DNA of 51,966 nt from Deltaproteobacteria bacterium (GTDB taxonomy: Bacteria > Desulfobacterota > Desulfobaccia > Desulfobaccales > 0-14-0-80-60-11). A program made the translations under genes and the position numbers. Positions 33,501 through 41,526 of the stretch are shown piece by piece. How positions within the stretch are numbered: the first letter of the stretch is position 1; each line of letters begins with the position of its first letter. The notes under the pieces were generated by a model, which did not search any database, was not told where the DNA came from, and saw nothing but the letters and a program-made list of their open reading frames with translations. The DNA is taken from contig QZIZ01000077.1 in the NCBI GenBank assembly GCA_003599195.1, positions 1-51,966 on the forward strand, in the 5' to 3' direction.

Positions 33501-33887
33501 GCGCCCGTATCCACCCCCACCAGCGGCGTTTTTCTGGCCGGGGCCTGCCAGGGGCCGAAGGATATCCCGGACACGGTGGCCCAGGCGAAGGGGGCCGCAG
33601 CGGAAGCCCTGGCCTTGACCTCCGCGGGCCAGGTCGAGATCCCGCCCATGATCTCCAGTATCGATCCCGACATCTGCGTCGGTTGCCAGCTCTGTATCGG
33701 GCTTTGCGCCTATTCGGCCATCGAATTCAACAGGTATGCCGGGATTAGCGAGGTCAACAGCGCTATTTGCAAGGGATGCGGCAGCTGCTCCGGCATCTGC
33801 CCCAGCGGCGCCGCCAAGGTGAGACACTTCACCGATAAACAGATTTTTGCAGAAATAGACGGACTCTTACTTTCCCAAGGAGCTTGA
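30504..33887 (+). CDS. hdrA: HdrA-like electron-bifurcation subunit fused with a GltD/NADPH domain
   Basis: The ATG at 30504 (AGGAGTACTCTA ahead) overlaps the previous stop by eight bases; the product is 1127 residues. The order is an HdrA N-terminal domain (IGFYICHCGINIAYRVRVQE) and an HdrA FAD site (VVGGGIAGMQAALDIA). A ferredoxin site follows (CTGCGDCAKVCP). An inserted GltD-like unit has Fe-S cysteines (CVQTCPAGINIQ, CPAPCEAQC), a second FAD site (VAVIGAGPAGLSTAYFL) and an NADPH site (VAVVGGGDVAIDAAREA). HdrA elements resume (CVDCGGCCECKLCIEAC, HCIGSRDQN, CSRTCCMYALKYAHLL) and two 4Fe-4S motifs end it (CVGCQLCIGLC, CKGCGSCSGICP). HdrA bifurcates electrons through its FAD. The GltD part would add NAD(P)H as a partner. 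Confidence 0.92.
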   Translation: MSERIGFYICHCGINIAYRVRVQEVAEYAATFPGVVVSKDYLFMCSDPGQDLIEKDIKNLGLTHVIVASCSPRMHEKTFRAACQRAGLNPYRAFHMVCVREHGSWVTESEDEATAKAITLVRAGLMRVTNQVALFPSKFSVNPNTLVVGGGIAGMQAALDIASSGNQVYLVERQPTVGGHMLQYDKTFPTLDCAACIGTPKMVAVGQDKNINLMTNSEVESVSGFVGNFKVNVNQRSRYVKTNCTGCGDCAKVCPVEAPNEWDVGTKMRKAIYISFPQAVPVRYAIEKYDRGPCVQTCPAGINIQGFVALIKDGRYQESLKVIMETMPLPGTLGRICPAPCEAQCRRREVDSPLAVCQLKRFAADQVDWDTLPAPEIEKKPETEKVAVIGAGPAGLSTAYFLAKKGYHPTIFERAPFAGGMLRAGIPDYRLPPAVLEQEINYIKKLGVDIQLNVEIGQDRPVAGFFDEGFKAVYLAVGAQSSMKLKIENEDAVGVMHGIDYLGLLNRRQPVKTGNKVAVVGGGDVAIDAAREAIRQGASEVKMLYRRSREEMPASKHEIQAAEEEGIKIELLTAPVSVLTTDGKVSGLRCIKMELGEPDASGRRRPVPVADSEFDVDCDMIIPAIGQRVNSSFLEGTEGIELTRWGTIVADPVTYQTTFPGIFAGGDMFTGPSVAVAAVAAGQQAAISIERYLLGEDLAENRPSKPTGNNWKAISKKVKASSRAKMPILPVAERLDNYKEVELGFDEAQARAEAARCVDCGGCCECKLCIEACKAGAIDHEMTDKKETIDVGSIIIATGFDPMNPVKMTQYGYGKYRNVFTNIEFERLSNATGPTAGKLLKRDLKDPLKFTEAPKSVAILHCIGSRDQNYHEYCSRTCCMYALKYAHLLKDKCGHDTQVYNFYIDMRCFGKGYEEFYKKVQAEGVKMIRGKAGSITEDENGILTVKGEDTLSGRLIEVPVEMVILCTAMEARPDAPDVMRKFGIGIGQDGFFQESHPKLAPVSTPTSGVFLAGACQGPKDIPDTVAQAKGAAAEALALTSAGQVEIPPMISSIDPDICVGCQLCIGLCAYSAIEFNRYAGISEVNSAICKGCGSCSGICPSGAAKVRHFTDKQIFAEIDGLLLSQGA

Positions 33888-33891
33888 TGCG

Positions 33892-34320
33892 ATGAGCGAG
33901 TTTGAACCCCAAATAGTGGCGTTTTTCTGTAACTGGTGCACCTTCACCGCCGCGGATCTTGCGGGCACTTCGCGGTTGTCATACCCGCCCAACCTCAAGA
34001 TCATCAGGGTGATGTGCACCGGCATGGTCGATCCGAAGTTCGTCATCAAGGCCTTCCTGCACGGCGCGGATGGTGTCTTGATCGGCGGCTGTTGGCCCGG
34101 GGATTGCCATTACATCAATGGCAACCTGAAGGCGCGGCGCCGGGTGGCCAACCTCACCGAGGTTCTGAAACAGTACGGGATCGGTGAAGACCGGTTCTGG
34201 CTCCGGTGGATCGCCGCCAGTGAAGGGACCATGCTGCAGGAAGTGGCGAAGGACATGACTGAAAAATTGAAGCAGCTCGGACCAAGCCCCCTTCGGAATT
34301 TGGGTCAAATAGCAGTTTGA
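33892..34320 (+). CDS. mvhD: MvhD-like 2Fe-2S electron-transfer subunit
   Basis: The product has 142 residues. MvhD-family proteins link hydrogenase or formate dehydrogenase to HdrA. The iron-sulfur cysteines are seen as FFCNWCTFTAADLAG, VMCTGMVD and GGCWPGDCHYINGN. The helical end reads WLRWIAASEGTMLQEVAKDM. AAGGAGCTTGATGCG precedes the start, four bases after the HdrA-GltD stop. No hydrogenase genes are present in the window, so its donor is probably the NAD(P)H or FrhB-like subunit of this operon. Confidence 0.9.
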   Translation: MSEFEPQIVAFFCNWCTFTAADLAGTSRLSYPPNLKIIRVMCTGMVDPKFVIKAFLHGADGVLIGGCWPGDCHYINGNLKARRRVANLTEVLKQYGIGEDRFWLRWIAASEGTMLQEVAKDMTEKLKQLGPSPLRNLGQIAV

Positions 34321-34339
34321 AGACACGGAGAGGACGAAA

Positions 34340-35470
34340 ATGGCTAAATTCGCAAAAGTGTCTTTCAAGAAAGACGAATTGAATAAGGAGCTGTCCAAAT
34401 TTTTCAAGGGCATGCTCTCAAATGGCGCGGTTGACGCGGTCCTTACTCCGATGGCTCAGGCAAAGAAGGGGGTCAGACTGTCACTCGTTACCTCGGCGGC
34501 CCATACGGCACAGGTGGATCCTTTTGCGCCGGTCGCGGCCGTAAGCGGCGCCAAGATTGCCTCATCGCTCACCGCGCGGCCCTCCGGCCGCAAGGTGGCC
34601 ATGGTCCTGCGACCCTGCGAGGTGCGGGCGGTGGTTGAGCTGTCCAAGCTGAAGCAGGTGAATCTCGAAGATACTCTGCTGATCGGCATGGATTGTCTCG
34701 GCCGCTATGAAAATACCGATTTCGCCAAATTCCAGGAGCAGGGCGGAACCTCCGAGTCCTTCCTGGAGAACGCCCAGGCCGGCAAGACCGCCACGAATGG
34801 CTTCGATATTACCGGCGCCTGCAAGATCTGTGAATTTCCGGCGGCTGACAAGGTCGATATGAGACTGTGCGCCCTAGGCGCGGAAAGCGGCGCGGTTTAT
34901 ATCGAAGCCCTAACCGAAAAAGGTGAGCAAGCTCTGGAGAAATCGGGAGTAAAGGGTGGCGGGGCTCCAGCAGGCCGGGATGAGGCGGTGAAGAAGCTGG
35001 CGGCGGCGCGTACCGAGGCCAGGGATAAGAAATTCACCGATATCCGGGCTGAAATCACCAACTTCGAGGCGCTGGCAGACAAATTGGCTCCCTGTGTCAA
35101 CTGCTACAATTGCCGGGTGGCCTGTCCGGTCTGCTATTGCAAGGAATGCGTCTTCGTCACGGACACCTTCCGGCACACCGGCGACCAGTTCATGATGTGG
35201 GCGGATCAAAGCGGCATTCTGAAGATGCCTAATGACACCATGTTCTTTCATCTGACCCGCATGACCCATATGAGCCTGTATTGTGTCGGCTGCGGCCAGT
35301 GCACCAGCGCCTGCCCGAATGGTGTTGATCCCATGCCGTTGTTCCGGGCCTGCGCCGATAAGACTCAAGCCCGGTTCAACTATCAGCCGGGACGGTCGGT
35401 GGACGAAGAACTGCCGTTGGCCGGGTTCAAAGCTGACGAACTGGTTGAAGTGACCGGTCAGGTCAAATAG
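34340..35470 (+). CDS. FrhB-like flavin/iron-sulfur protein
   Basis: This 376-residue protein has an N-terminal FrhB/FdhB-type flavin domain (VAMVLRPCEVRAVVELSKL, then TLLIGMDCLGRY). A middle helical part follows, then a ferredoxin-like tail with CVNCYNCRVACPVCYCKEC and CVGCGQCTSACPNGVDP. The FrhB domain can bind F420 or FAD and pass electrons to clusters; whether this organism has F420 cannot be seen here. In related loci the protein is an electron input module for Hdr complexes. The start follows ACACGGAGAGGACGAAA. Confidence 0.85.
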   Translation: MAKFAKVSFKKDELNKELSKFFKGMLSNGAVDAVLTPMAQAKKGVRLSLVTSAAHTAQVDPFAPVAAVSGAKIASSLTARPSGRKVAMVLRPCEVRAVVELSKLKQVNLEDTLLIGMDCLGRYENTDFAKFQEQGGTSESFLENAQAGKTATNGFDITGACKICEFPAADKVDMRLCALGAESGAVYIEALTEKGEQALEKSGVKGGGAPAGRDEAVKKLAAARTEARDKKFTDIRAEITNFEALADKLAPCVNCYNCRVACPVCYCKECVFVTDTFRHTGDQFMMWADQSGILKMPNDTMFFHLTRMTHMSLYCVGCGQCTSACPNGVDPMPLFRACADKTQARFNYQPGRSVDEELPLAGFKADELVEVTGQVK

Positions 35471-35480
35471 GAGCGGTATC

Positions 35481-38400
35481 ATGGCTGAAAAGAAGCCTGC
35501 AGGCACAGTCCTGGTGGCCGGCGCCGGCATCTCTGGAATCAAGGCGGCCATTGAGCTGGCTGAATCCGGCTACAAGGTTATCCTGACCAATGATTCTCCA
35601 CAGATAGGCGGTATCCTGGCCAAACTTGATTACCAATTCCCGACGGACCACTGCGGCATGTGCAGAATGCTGCCCCTGGTGGGCCGGGAGTATGCTTCGC
35701 AGTACTGCATGCGCAAAAGCCTGTTTCATGAAAATATCGAGATCATGCCCTTTACGGAGATCACCGCGATACAGGGGGATGCGGGGAATTACAAGGTCGA
35801 CCTGCTGAAAAAGGCCCGCTGCATCGACCCGGCCGTCTGCAATGAGATGGGCAAATGCATCGACGTCTGCCCGGTGGAGGTTGAAGACGAGTTCAACCTG
35901 GGACTGACCAAGCGGAAAGCAGTCTACCAGGCAGTGCCCCATAATACCCCCAAGATGCTGCTCATCGACAAACAGGCCTGCACCCGCTGCGGCGAGTGCC
36001 TCAAGGTATGTCCGACCAATGCCATCAATCTGGATGCCGAAGACGAGCCGGAGACCAGGGAGGTCCACGCCATTATCCTGGCTTCCGGCGTGAAGCTCTA
36101 TAATATCCAGGAATTTGAGGACGCCAAGTCCTACGCGGTATCACCGGATGTCGTCACCTCCCTTGCCTTCGAGCGGATGCTCAGCGGCACCGGCACTTAT
36201 CAGGGCGACGTAATCCGGCGGCCCTCAGACGGCAGGCCGGCCAAAAACATTGCCTGGATCCAGTGTATGGGATCCCGGAATCGGCGCCAGAAAAGAGAAT
36301 ACTGCTCCTCCATATGCTGCATGTTCGCGCTGAAAGAGGCCGTCCTGGCTAAGGAAAAAGGCGGGCCGGAGGTTGACACTACCATTTTTTATATGGATAT
36401 GCGGACCTTTGGCAAAGGCTTTCAACAGTACCGGGACAAGGCCGTCAACGAGCACGGAGTGAACCTTATCCGCTGCAGGGTGCAGGGAGTTATGCTCAAG
36501 CCCGACGGCAATCTGCAGATGCGTTATATCGATCCCGACACCAACGAATTCTTTTTAAAGGATTACGATCTGGTGGTGATGTCCACGGGGCAGATACCCT
36601 TTGAAACCCACAAGAAATGGGCCGATCTCCTGAATGCGCCTTTAGATGAGCGAGGCGTTCTGGCTACCGAGAAGTCCAGTAAGGTCAAGGTCGCCGACAA
36701 ACCGGGCCTGTTTCTGTGCGGCTCTCTGATGGGGCTTACCGATATCAGTGAGGCCATGGTCAGCGGTATTGCCGCGGCGGGCGAGGCCAGCAAATTTCTG
36801 GCCACTTTGGGCGTGGACAAGATGCAGGAGGAGGAAATTCCCGAGCCGCCCGCCCAAAGCCGGGAACTGCCCCTGGTCTCGGTGGCCCTGTGTCAATGCG
36901 GGGAGAAGCCGGGTGCGGAAGGACTCGATTATGAGCTGCTCAGCGCTGAATTGAAACGCCATCCCGGAGTGGATGCAGTCCATACCATTACTTCCATCTG
37001 CAAAGCCGAGGGAGAAACCGAGCTCGCCGGCCTCCTGGGCAAGACCAAGTGCAACCGGCTCTTGATCGGGGCCTGCCAGCCTTTCATGTACCGGCGGAAG
37101 CTGAAAAACGAGGCCAGGAAAGCAGGTTTCAACTCCTCCATGGTGGAGATCTTCGATCTGTTCGGCATTGCCAGGAGGGGCATGGTCGAGTCTGCGAACG
37201 GAGACTGGACCTTACGGGCAGCCCGGGATGTCAAATCGGATATCGAAAAGCTCAAGTATAAACCTGAGTTAAAGGTGAGCACCTTGCCCATCAACCAGAG
37301 CGCCCTGGTGATCGGCGGCGGCATCGGCGGCATGCACGCGGCGCTGTCCCTGGCCGATCGGGGCGTGCCGGTGCATCTGGTGGAAAAGGAAGCGCACCTG
37401 GGCGGCTACCTCGGCAACCAGTTGGAGCATACGGTGGATGGCCTGGCGCCCATGGCCATGGCTACAGCTATGAAGCTGAGGGTGTTCGAAAACAAGAACA
37501 TCACGGTCCATCTGAATAGCGAGGTGGAAAAAAGCGTCGGCACCCTGGGCTGCTTTGAAACCAAACTGCATTCCCAGGAGACCGCTGAAAATACCTATCT
37601 GCGCCATGGCGCGGTGATCCTGGCCACGGGCGGGCATGAGGGAGCCACCAGCGAATACGGTTACGGGACTTCGGACGCAGTGCTGACCCAGGGCGAATTG
37701 AAGAAAGGTCTGGCCAGCGGCGATCTCGATCTCAGCGAGGTCGAGAACGTGGTGATGATCCAATGCGTCGGTTCCCGGCAGCCGGGGGGCCGCCCTTACT
37801 GCAGCCGTATCTGCTGCCTGGGCGCCATCGACAACGCTCTGAAGATCAAAGAGAAAAATCACGAGGCCCGGGTCTTCATTCTTTACCGCGATATCATGAC
37901 CTATGGCTTCTACGAGCAATACTATTCCCAGGCGAGGTCAGCCGGGATCATCTTTATGAATTACAGTCTGGACGACAAGCCGGAGGTGGAGTTCGTCGAC
38001 GGACAACCGGTCGTCATCTTGACGGATCCTGTCCTGAAAGAGGAAATGGAGCTGAATGCGGATCTCCTGGTTCTTTCCACCGGCGTGGATCCGGAAGAGT
38101 CAAACAAGAGACTCGCCGCTGCCTTCGGCGTTTCCGTGGCCGAGGACGGGTTCTTCGCCGAAGCGGATTCGAAATGGCGTCCCATCGAGTTCCAGAAAGT
38201 CGGACTTTATCTGGCCGGCACGGCCCATTCACCCATGCCGCTGCGGAGCGTGATCCTGCAGGCCGAAGCCGCGGCCCAGAAGGCCTATACTTACCTGTCC
38301 GGCCGCGAGGTGCACACCGCCGCAGTCACTTCTACGGTGAAAGACGCCCTGTGCATCCGCTGCCAGAGATGCGTGAACATCTGTCCGTACGGGGCGAGGT

Positions 38401-38606
38401 CATACAACGAAGCGGATAAGCGCATCGATATTGACGCCGCCGAATGCCAGGCCTGCGGCATGTGCGCGGCGGAGTGCCAGAACAACGCGGCTGAGGTCAG
38501 AGGCTGGAGTGACAAACAACTGATGGCTGTCATTGATGCGAAGATCATGGACAGCACGCTCTCAAGCCTTGGAGATGGCAAAAGCGGCCTAAGGCAAAAC
38601 GTTTAA
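35481..38606 (+). CDS. hdrA: Double HdrA protein (two HdrA modules in tandem)
   Basis: Two HdrA cores are joined in one 1041-residue chain. Core one runs from VLVAGAGISGIKAAIELAES (FAD) through a two-cluster region (CIDVCP, CTRCGECLKVCP) to CSSICCMFALKEAVLA. Core two begins with an HdrA N-terminal domain (VSVALCQCGEKPG) followed by VIGGGIGGMHAALSLADRG (FAD) and CSRICCLGAIDNALKI. It ends with ferredoxin motifs CIRCQRCVNICPYGA and CQACGMCAAECQNN. The first core has GMCRMLPLV where the other HdrA has CAACIGTPK. In the second core, LAPMAMATA replaces it, so at least one is altered at this cluster-binding segment. Such a chain may split or merge electrons over two flavins. Confidence 0.88.
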   Translation: MAEKKPAGTVLVAGAGISGIKAAIELAESGYKVILTNDSPQIGGILAKLDYQFPTDHCGMCRMLPLVGREYASQYCMRKSLFHENIEIMPFTEITAIQGDAGNYKVDLLKKARCIDPAVCNEMGKCIDVCPVEVEDEFNLGLTKRKAVYQAVPHNTPKMLLIDKQACTRCGECLKVCPTNAINLDAEDEPETREVHAIILASGVKLYNIQEFEDAKSYAVSPDVVTSLAFERMLSGTGTYQGDVIRRPSDGRPAKNIAWIQCMGSRNRRQKREYCSSICCMFALKEAVLAKEKGGPEVDTTIFYMDMRTFGKGFQQYRDKAVNEHGVNLIRCRVQGVMLKPDGNLQMRYIDPDTNEFFLKDYDLVVMSTGQIPFETHKKWADLLNAPLDERGVLATEKSSKVKVADKPGLFLCGSLMGLTDISEAMVSGIAAAGEASKFLATLGVDKMQEEEIPEPPAQSRELPLVSVALCQCGEKPGAEGLDYELLSAELKRHPGVDAVHTITSICKAEGETELAGLLGKTKCNRLLIGACQPFMYRRKLKNEARKAGFNSSMVEIFDLFGIARRGMVESANGDWTLRAARDVKSDIEKLKYKPELKVSTLPINQSALVIGGGIGGMHAALSLADRGVPVHLVEKEAHLGGYLGNQLEHTVDGLAPMAMATAMKLRVFENKNITVHLNSEVEKSVGTLGCFETKLHSQETAENTYLRHGAVILATGGHEGATSEYGYGTSDAVLTQGELKKGLASGDLDLSEVENVVMIQCVGSRQPGGRPYCSRICCLGAIDNALKIKEKNHEARVFILYRDIMTYGFYEQYYSQARSAGIIFMNYSLDDKPEVEFVDGQPVVILTDPVLKEEMELNADLLVLSTGVDPEESNKRLAAAFGVSVAEDGFFAEADSKWRPIEFQKVGLYLAGTAHSPMPLRSVILQAEAAAQKAYTYLSGREVHTAAVTSTVKDALCIRCQRCVNICPYGARSYNEADKRIDIDAAECQACGMCAAECQNNAAEVRGWSDKQLMAVIDAKIMDSTLSSLGDGKSGLRQNV

Positions 38607-38619
38607 GGAGGAACATATC

Positions 38620-39711
38620 GTGAAGCCTCAGCAAACCAGCGAACGGCCCCATATGAAAAATGTCTTAGGCTTTCAGGTGCCCACCGATGTCTATTATTTG
38701 CATCAGGGCCATGCCTGGGCAGCGTTGGAAGAAACGGGCCTGGTGCGCGTTGGCCTGGATGATTTCTCGCAAAAAATCATCGGCCCGGCAGACGGCCTCA
38801 AGCTGCCCGGAATCGGCAAGACCTATTATCAAGACCATATCTGCCTTTCCCTGTTCAAAGAGGGAAGAAAGGCTTCCTTCGAAGCCCCGCTGGATGGGGT
38901 AATCGAGGCCGTCAATCCCAAAGTTCGCCAACAGCCCAATCTGGTTCATGACGATCCTTATGGGGAAGGCTGGCTGTGCCTGGTCAAGCCCATCAATCTC
39001 GAGAGCAACCTGGACAACCTCTCTTCCGGAGAGGCCAATGCCACCTGGATCAATGAAGAAGCTCACCGCTTGCTGAACTTCACGGAGGGTAAGGCCGGCG
39101 TTACCCTGCCGGATGGCGGCGCCGTCGTCGACAACCTCCTCGGACTTTACCCGGATATTGGCTGGCGGCCGCTAATCAGGGAGTTTTTCTTAAAACACTT
39201 GACCACAAAAGTCTTGGCAGAAGGATCAACCAAAGATTTGTGGAAAGACATCTACAGCAACGGCAATCTCCAGTACTGCTTCAACTGCAGCACCTGCGTA
39301 TCCGGATGTCCCGCCTCCCATGGAGATCCGCCGCTTTTGGTGAGAAATCTGGCCAGGAAGGTGATCTTGGGGCTGGAGGAGGAACTCATCGAAGATAACA
39401 CTCCATGGGCCTGCGTCTCCTGTTCCAGATGCGAGGAGATGTGCCCCATGAATGTCATGCCCTTTGAGATGATTCTCTCTATCCGGCAATGGCAGTGCCG
39501 CAACGACGAGACCCTGATCCCGCCCGCCATCGTCGAGATCTATAAGCGAGGCTACACCCAGGCGGTCGGGGTGAATATGGAGTTACGGGAATCGCTGGGG
39601 TTGTCCCAGTTGCCCACCATAACCAACAATCAGGAACAACTGGAAATGTTTCGTGAAATGCTGATGCAGACCCAGATAGTCAGCGAGAACGACTATATGT
39701 TCAAGGGTTGA
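38620..39711 (+). CDS. GcvH-like domain fused to an HdrC-like iron-sulfur domain
   Basis: Residues about 17-150 resemble the glycine-cleavage H protein (YYLHQGHAWAALEE, then VRVGLDDFSQKIIGP, APLDGVIEAVNP and DPYGEGWL). A GcvH-specific C-terminal addition (LPDGGAVVDN, GWRPLIREFF) follows. Residues about 213-340 form a two-cluster HdrC domain (CFNCSTCVSGCP and CVSCSRCEEMCP). By residue counting, the normal lipoyl-lysine position is Gly82, and a lysine lies at 84. The start is GTG 38620 after AAGGAGGAACATATC. This fusion places a lipoyl-type domain directly on the HdrC partner of the HdrB encoded next. Function is inferred from context only. Confidence 0.87.
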   Translation: MKPQQTSERPHMKNVLGFQVPTDVYYLHQGHAWAALEETGLVRVGLDDFSQKIIGPADGLKLPGIGKTYYQDHICLSLFKEGRKASFEAPLDGVIEAVNPKVRQQPNLVHDDPYGEGWLCLVKPINLESNLDNLSSGEANATWINEEAHRLLNFTEGKAGVTLPDGGAVVDNLLGLYPDIGWRPLIREFFLKHLTTKVLAEGSTKDLWKDIYSNGNLQYCFNCSTCVSGCPASHGDPPLLVRNLARKVILGLEEELIEDNTPWACVSCSRCEEMCPMNVMPFEMILSIRQWQCRNDETLIPPAIVEIYKRGYTQAVGVNMELRESLGLSQLPTITNNQEQLEMFREMLMQTQIVSENDYMFKG

Positions 39712-39782
39712 AAAAGTGGACTGTGAGATGATTGGTTCCGCCTGATTTTGGGCGATCATATCAGACACACGAGGAAAACGAG

Positions 39783-40688
39783 ATGCAACTATGTTTCTTC
39801 CCAGGCTGTAATACACCTGCCATCCGACCGGATGTAGAGCGGGCCATAAGGGCGTCAATGCCCGTTCTGGGCATTGAGCTGGTGGATGCCGACAACTATG
39901 TCTGCTGCCCGGCATTCGGCTCTTTCCCCTCTGCCGATGAGGAAGCCTGGATGGCGACCAGCGGCTGGAATCTTTCCATTGCCGAACAAAAAGGGTGCGA
40001 TTTCGTCGTTCAGTGCGGCTCATGTTACAGTTCCCTGCGCATGGGACGGGAGCATTTGGTGCATGACGCGGAAAAACTGGCCCACGTCAATGAACTGCTC
40101 GAGCCCACCGGACGGCAGGTCACGGGAAGTTCCAAAGTGCGCCATGTGTCCGAGGTCCTCTTTAAGGAAATAGGCCCTGAAAAGATTGCGTCGCACCTCA
40201 AAAAGAGTCTGGAGGGACTTCACGGCATCGCCCAGTATCCCTGCCATACCTTGTTCCCGAGTGAGGTCGTGGGGTTTGAAGAATCCCCCAGGGCGCCGGA
40301 GGGCTTGCGCCGCTTACTGGAGGCGCTGGGAGCGGAAGTGGACGGCTACAGCCGGGAACTGCAATGCTGCGGCGGAGCGGGCGGATTCATGAAGAGCACG
40401 CCGGAGCAGGCTCTCGAATTCGCCAAAACCAAGTTCGATGCAATTCTCGAGGAAACCAAGGCCGATTTTATCGCCGTCTCCTGCATCACCTGCCTGATGC
40501 ATATGGAAAGGGTGCAAAATACCTTCAATCAACAGCTTGGGGAAGAGCGATACAAAATCCCGGTTTTCGATTACAACCAGTTGCTCGCGCTCTGTCTGGG
40601 ATTTGATCCGAAACAGGTTTCGGCGATCTATAACGTTCCCAGGGACTCGGTCCTAAGCCGCATAGTGTCCGTCAAATCAAATGCGTAA
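39783..40688 (+). CDS. hdrB: HdrB-like subunit with two CCG domains
   Basis: This 301-residue protein has two complete CCG motifs: CNTPAIRPDV...VCCPAFGSF...CGSC and PCHTLFPSE...LQCCGGAGGF...CITC. In methanogens these hold the noncubane 4Fe-4S clusters that cleave the CoM-CoB disulfide. Here the natural substrate is unknown. Start is at ATG 39783 (ACGAGGAAAACGAG ahead), not the track start 39732. A 70-base gap separates it from the GcvH-HdrC fusion. With that fusion it forms an HdrBC pair split across two genes. Confidence 0.92.
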   Translation: MQLCFFPGCNTPAIRPDVERAIRASMPVLGIELVDADNYVCCPAFGSFPSADEEAWMATSGWNLSIAEQKGCDFVVQCGSCYSSLRMGREHLVHDAEKLAHVNELLEPTGRQVTGSSKVRHVSEVLFKEIGPEKIASHLKKSLEGLHGIAQYPCHTLFPSEVVGFEESPRAPEGLRRLLEALGAEVDGYSRELQCCGGAGGFMKSTPEQALEFAKTKFDAILEETKADFIAVSCITCLMHMERVQNTFNQQLGEERYKIPVFDYNQLLALCLGFDPKQVSAIYNVPRDSVLSRIVSVKSNA

Positions 40689-40713
40689 CCGGCCCTCTAC
40701 CAGGGGTTTTAGT
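40688..40713 (+). other. Intergenic hairpin between hdrB and the second GcvH-like gene
   Basis: CCTCTAC-CAGGGGTTTTA-GTAGAGG forms a seven-base-pair stem. There is no T-run, so it is more likely a processing or stability element than a terminator. Confidence 0.45.
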
Positions 40714-40763
40714 AGAGGATGGCACAAGCAGACTGAGGCAAATTCTTTAAGGAGGGACAGGCC

Positions 40764-41378
40764 ATGATGCCTCAACAAAAAATCACACGGCCTCAGATGG
40801 AGGAGGTCTTCGGCTTTCAGGTGCCCGTTGAGAATTATTATCTGCACCAGGGCCATGCCTGGGCGGCGCTTGAGGGCGACGATCAGGTGCGGGTTGGATT
40901 GGATGACTTCTCCCAGAAGCTCTTAGGCCCGGCGGATGAGATCAGACTGCCGGAGATCGGCAAGACTTACTACCAGGATCATCTATGCATGGCCCTGTTC
41001 CGGGAGGGGAAAAAGGCTTCCTTTGAGGCTCCGGTGGACGGCGTCATTGAAGCGGTCAACCCCCTGGTCCGGCAGAATCCCGGCCTTATTCACGATGATC
41101 CTTATGGGGAGGGCTGGTTGTTTTTGGTCAAGCCCGTAAATCTCCGCCGCAATCTGGAGCACCTGCGCTCCGGCAAAGAGGCGGTCACCTGGATTAACGA
41201 GGAATCGCACCGTCTGCTGAACCTGATGGATACCCGGATTGGGGTCATCCTGCCCGACGGCGGCGCCATTGTCGATGACGTTTATGGCAACTATACGGAA
41301 TTGGGCTGGAAGCCCCTGGTCCAGGAATTCTTTTTGAAATACCTGACCAAAAGGGGTCACATTCCCCGGGCGAAGTAG
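40764..41378 (+). CDS. GcvH-like protein (stand-alone, second copy)
   Basis: This 204-residue protein is closely related to the GcvH part of the fusion two genes upstream (same FGFQVPxxxYYLHQGHAWAALE, DDFSQK, APVDGVIEAVNP, DPYGEGWL). It has the same C-terminal addition (LPDGGAIVDDVYGNY, GWKPLVQEFFLKYL). Counting from the LP of the conserved loop, position 82 is Gly and positions 83-84 are Lys-Lys, so the standard lipoyl lysine is shifted. AAGGAGGGACAGGCC before ATG 40764 is strong. A true GcvH has about 130 residues; this one is longer by the extra C-terminal domain. No gcvT or gcvP is nearby, so a role in glycine cleavage is unlikely. Confidence 0.88.
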   Translation: MMPQQKITRPQMEEVFGFQVPVENYYLHQGHAWAALEGDDQVRVGLDDFSQKLLGPADEIRLPEIGKTYYQDHLCMALFREGKKASFEAPVDGVIEAVNPLVRQNPGLIHDDPYGEGWLFLVKPVNLRRNLEHLRSGKEAVTWINEESHRLLNLMDTRIGVILPDGGAIVDDVYGNYTELGWKPLVQEFFLKYLTKRGHIPRAK

Positions 41379-41430
41379 AAGAAAAAGGCCTGAAAACCCG
41401 GAGAATGCGCCATTCCTCCCCTTACCCGGC

Positions 41431-41457
41431 CCTCACCCTCCTTTGAGGAGGGTGAGG
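41431..41457. repeat. Perfect 11-base-pair hairpin, GC-rich repeat family
   Basis: CCTCACCCTCC-TTTGA-GGAGGGTGAGG is a perfect inverted repeat between the second and third GcvH-like genes. Related hairpins lie at 2843-3105. It has no T-run. Confidence 0.8.
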
Positions 41458-41526
41458 CGGGTGGCTTGGGCAAACCTTATCCATTGATTGAATCCGCCAA
41501 AGATGGTCATGTTGGGAGCTACGTCC

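Noticed and set aside
40715-40740. TGGCACAAGCAGACTGAGGC as a second sigma-54 promoter before the GcvH-like gene
   Set aside because: The -24 half matches, but no TTGC at the -12 position.
41488-41526. Longer start (TTG) of the third GcvH-like gene
   Set aside because: GGGAGC seven bases before ATG 41527 is the better signal and the extra residues are not conserved in type.
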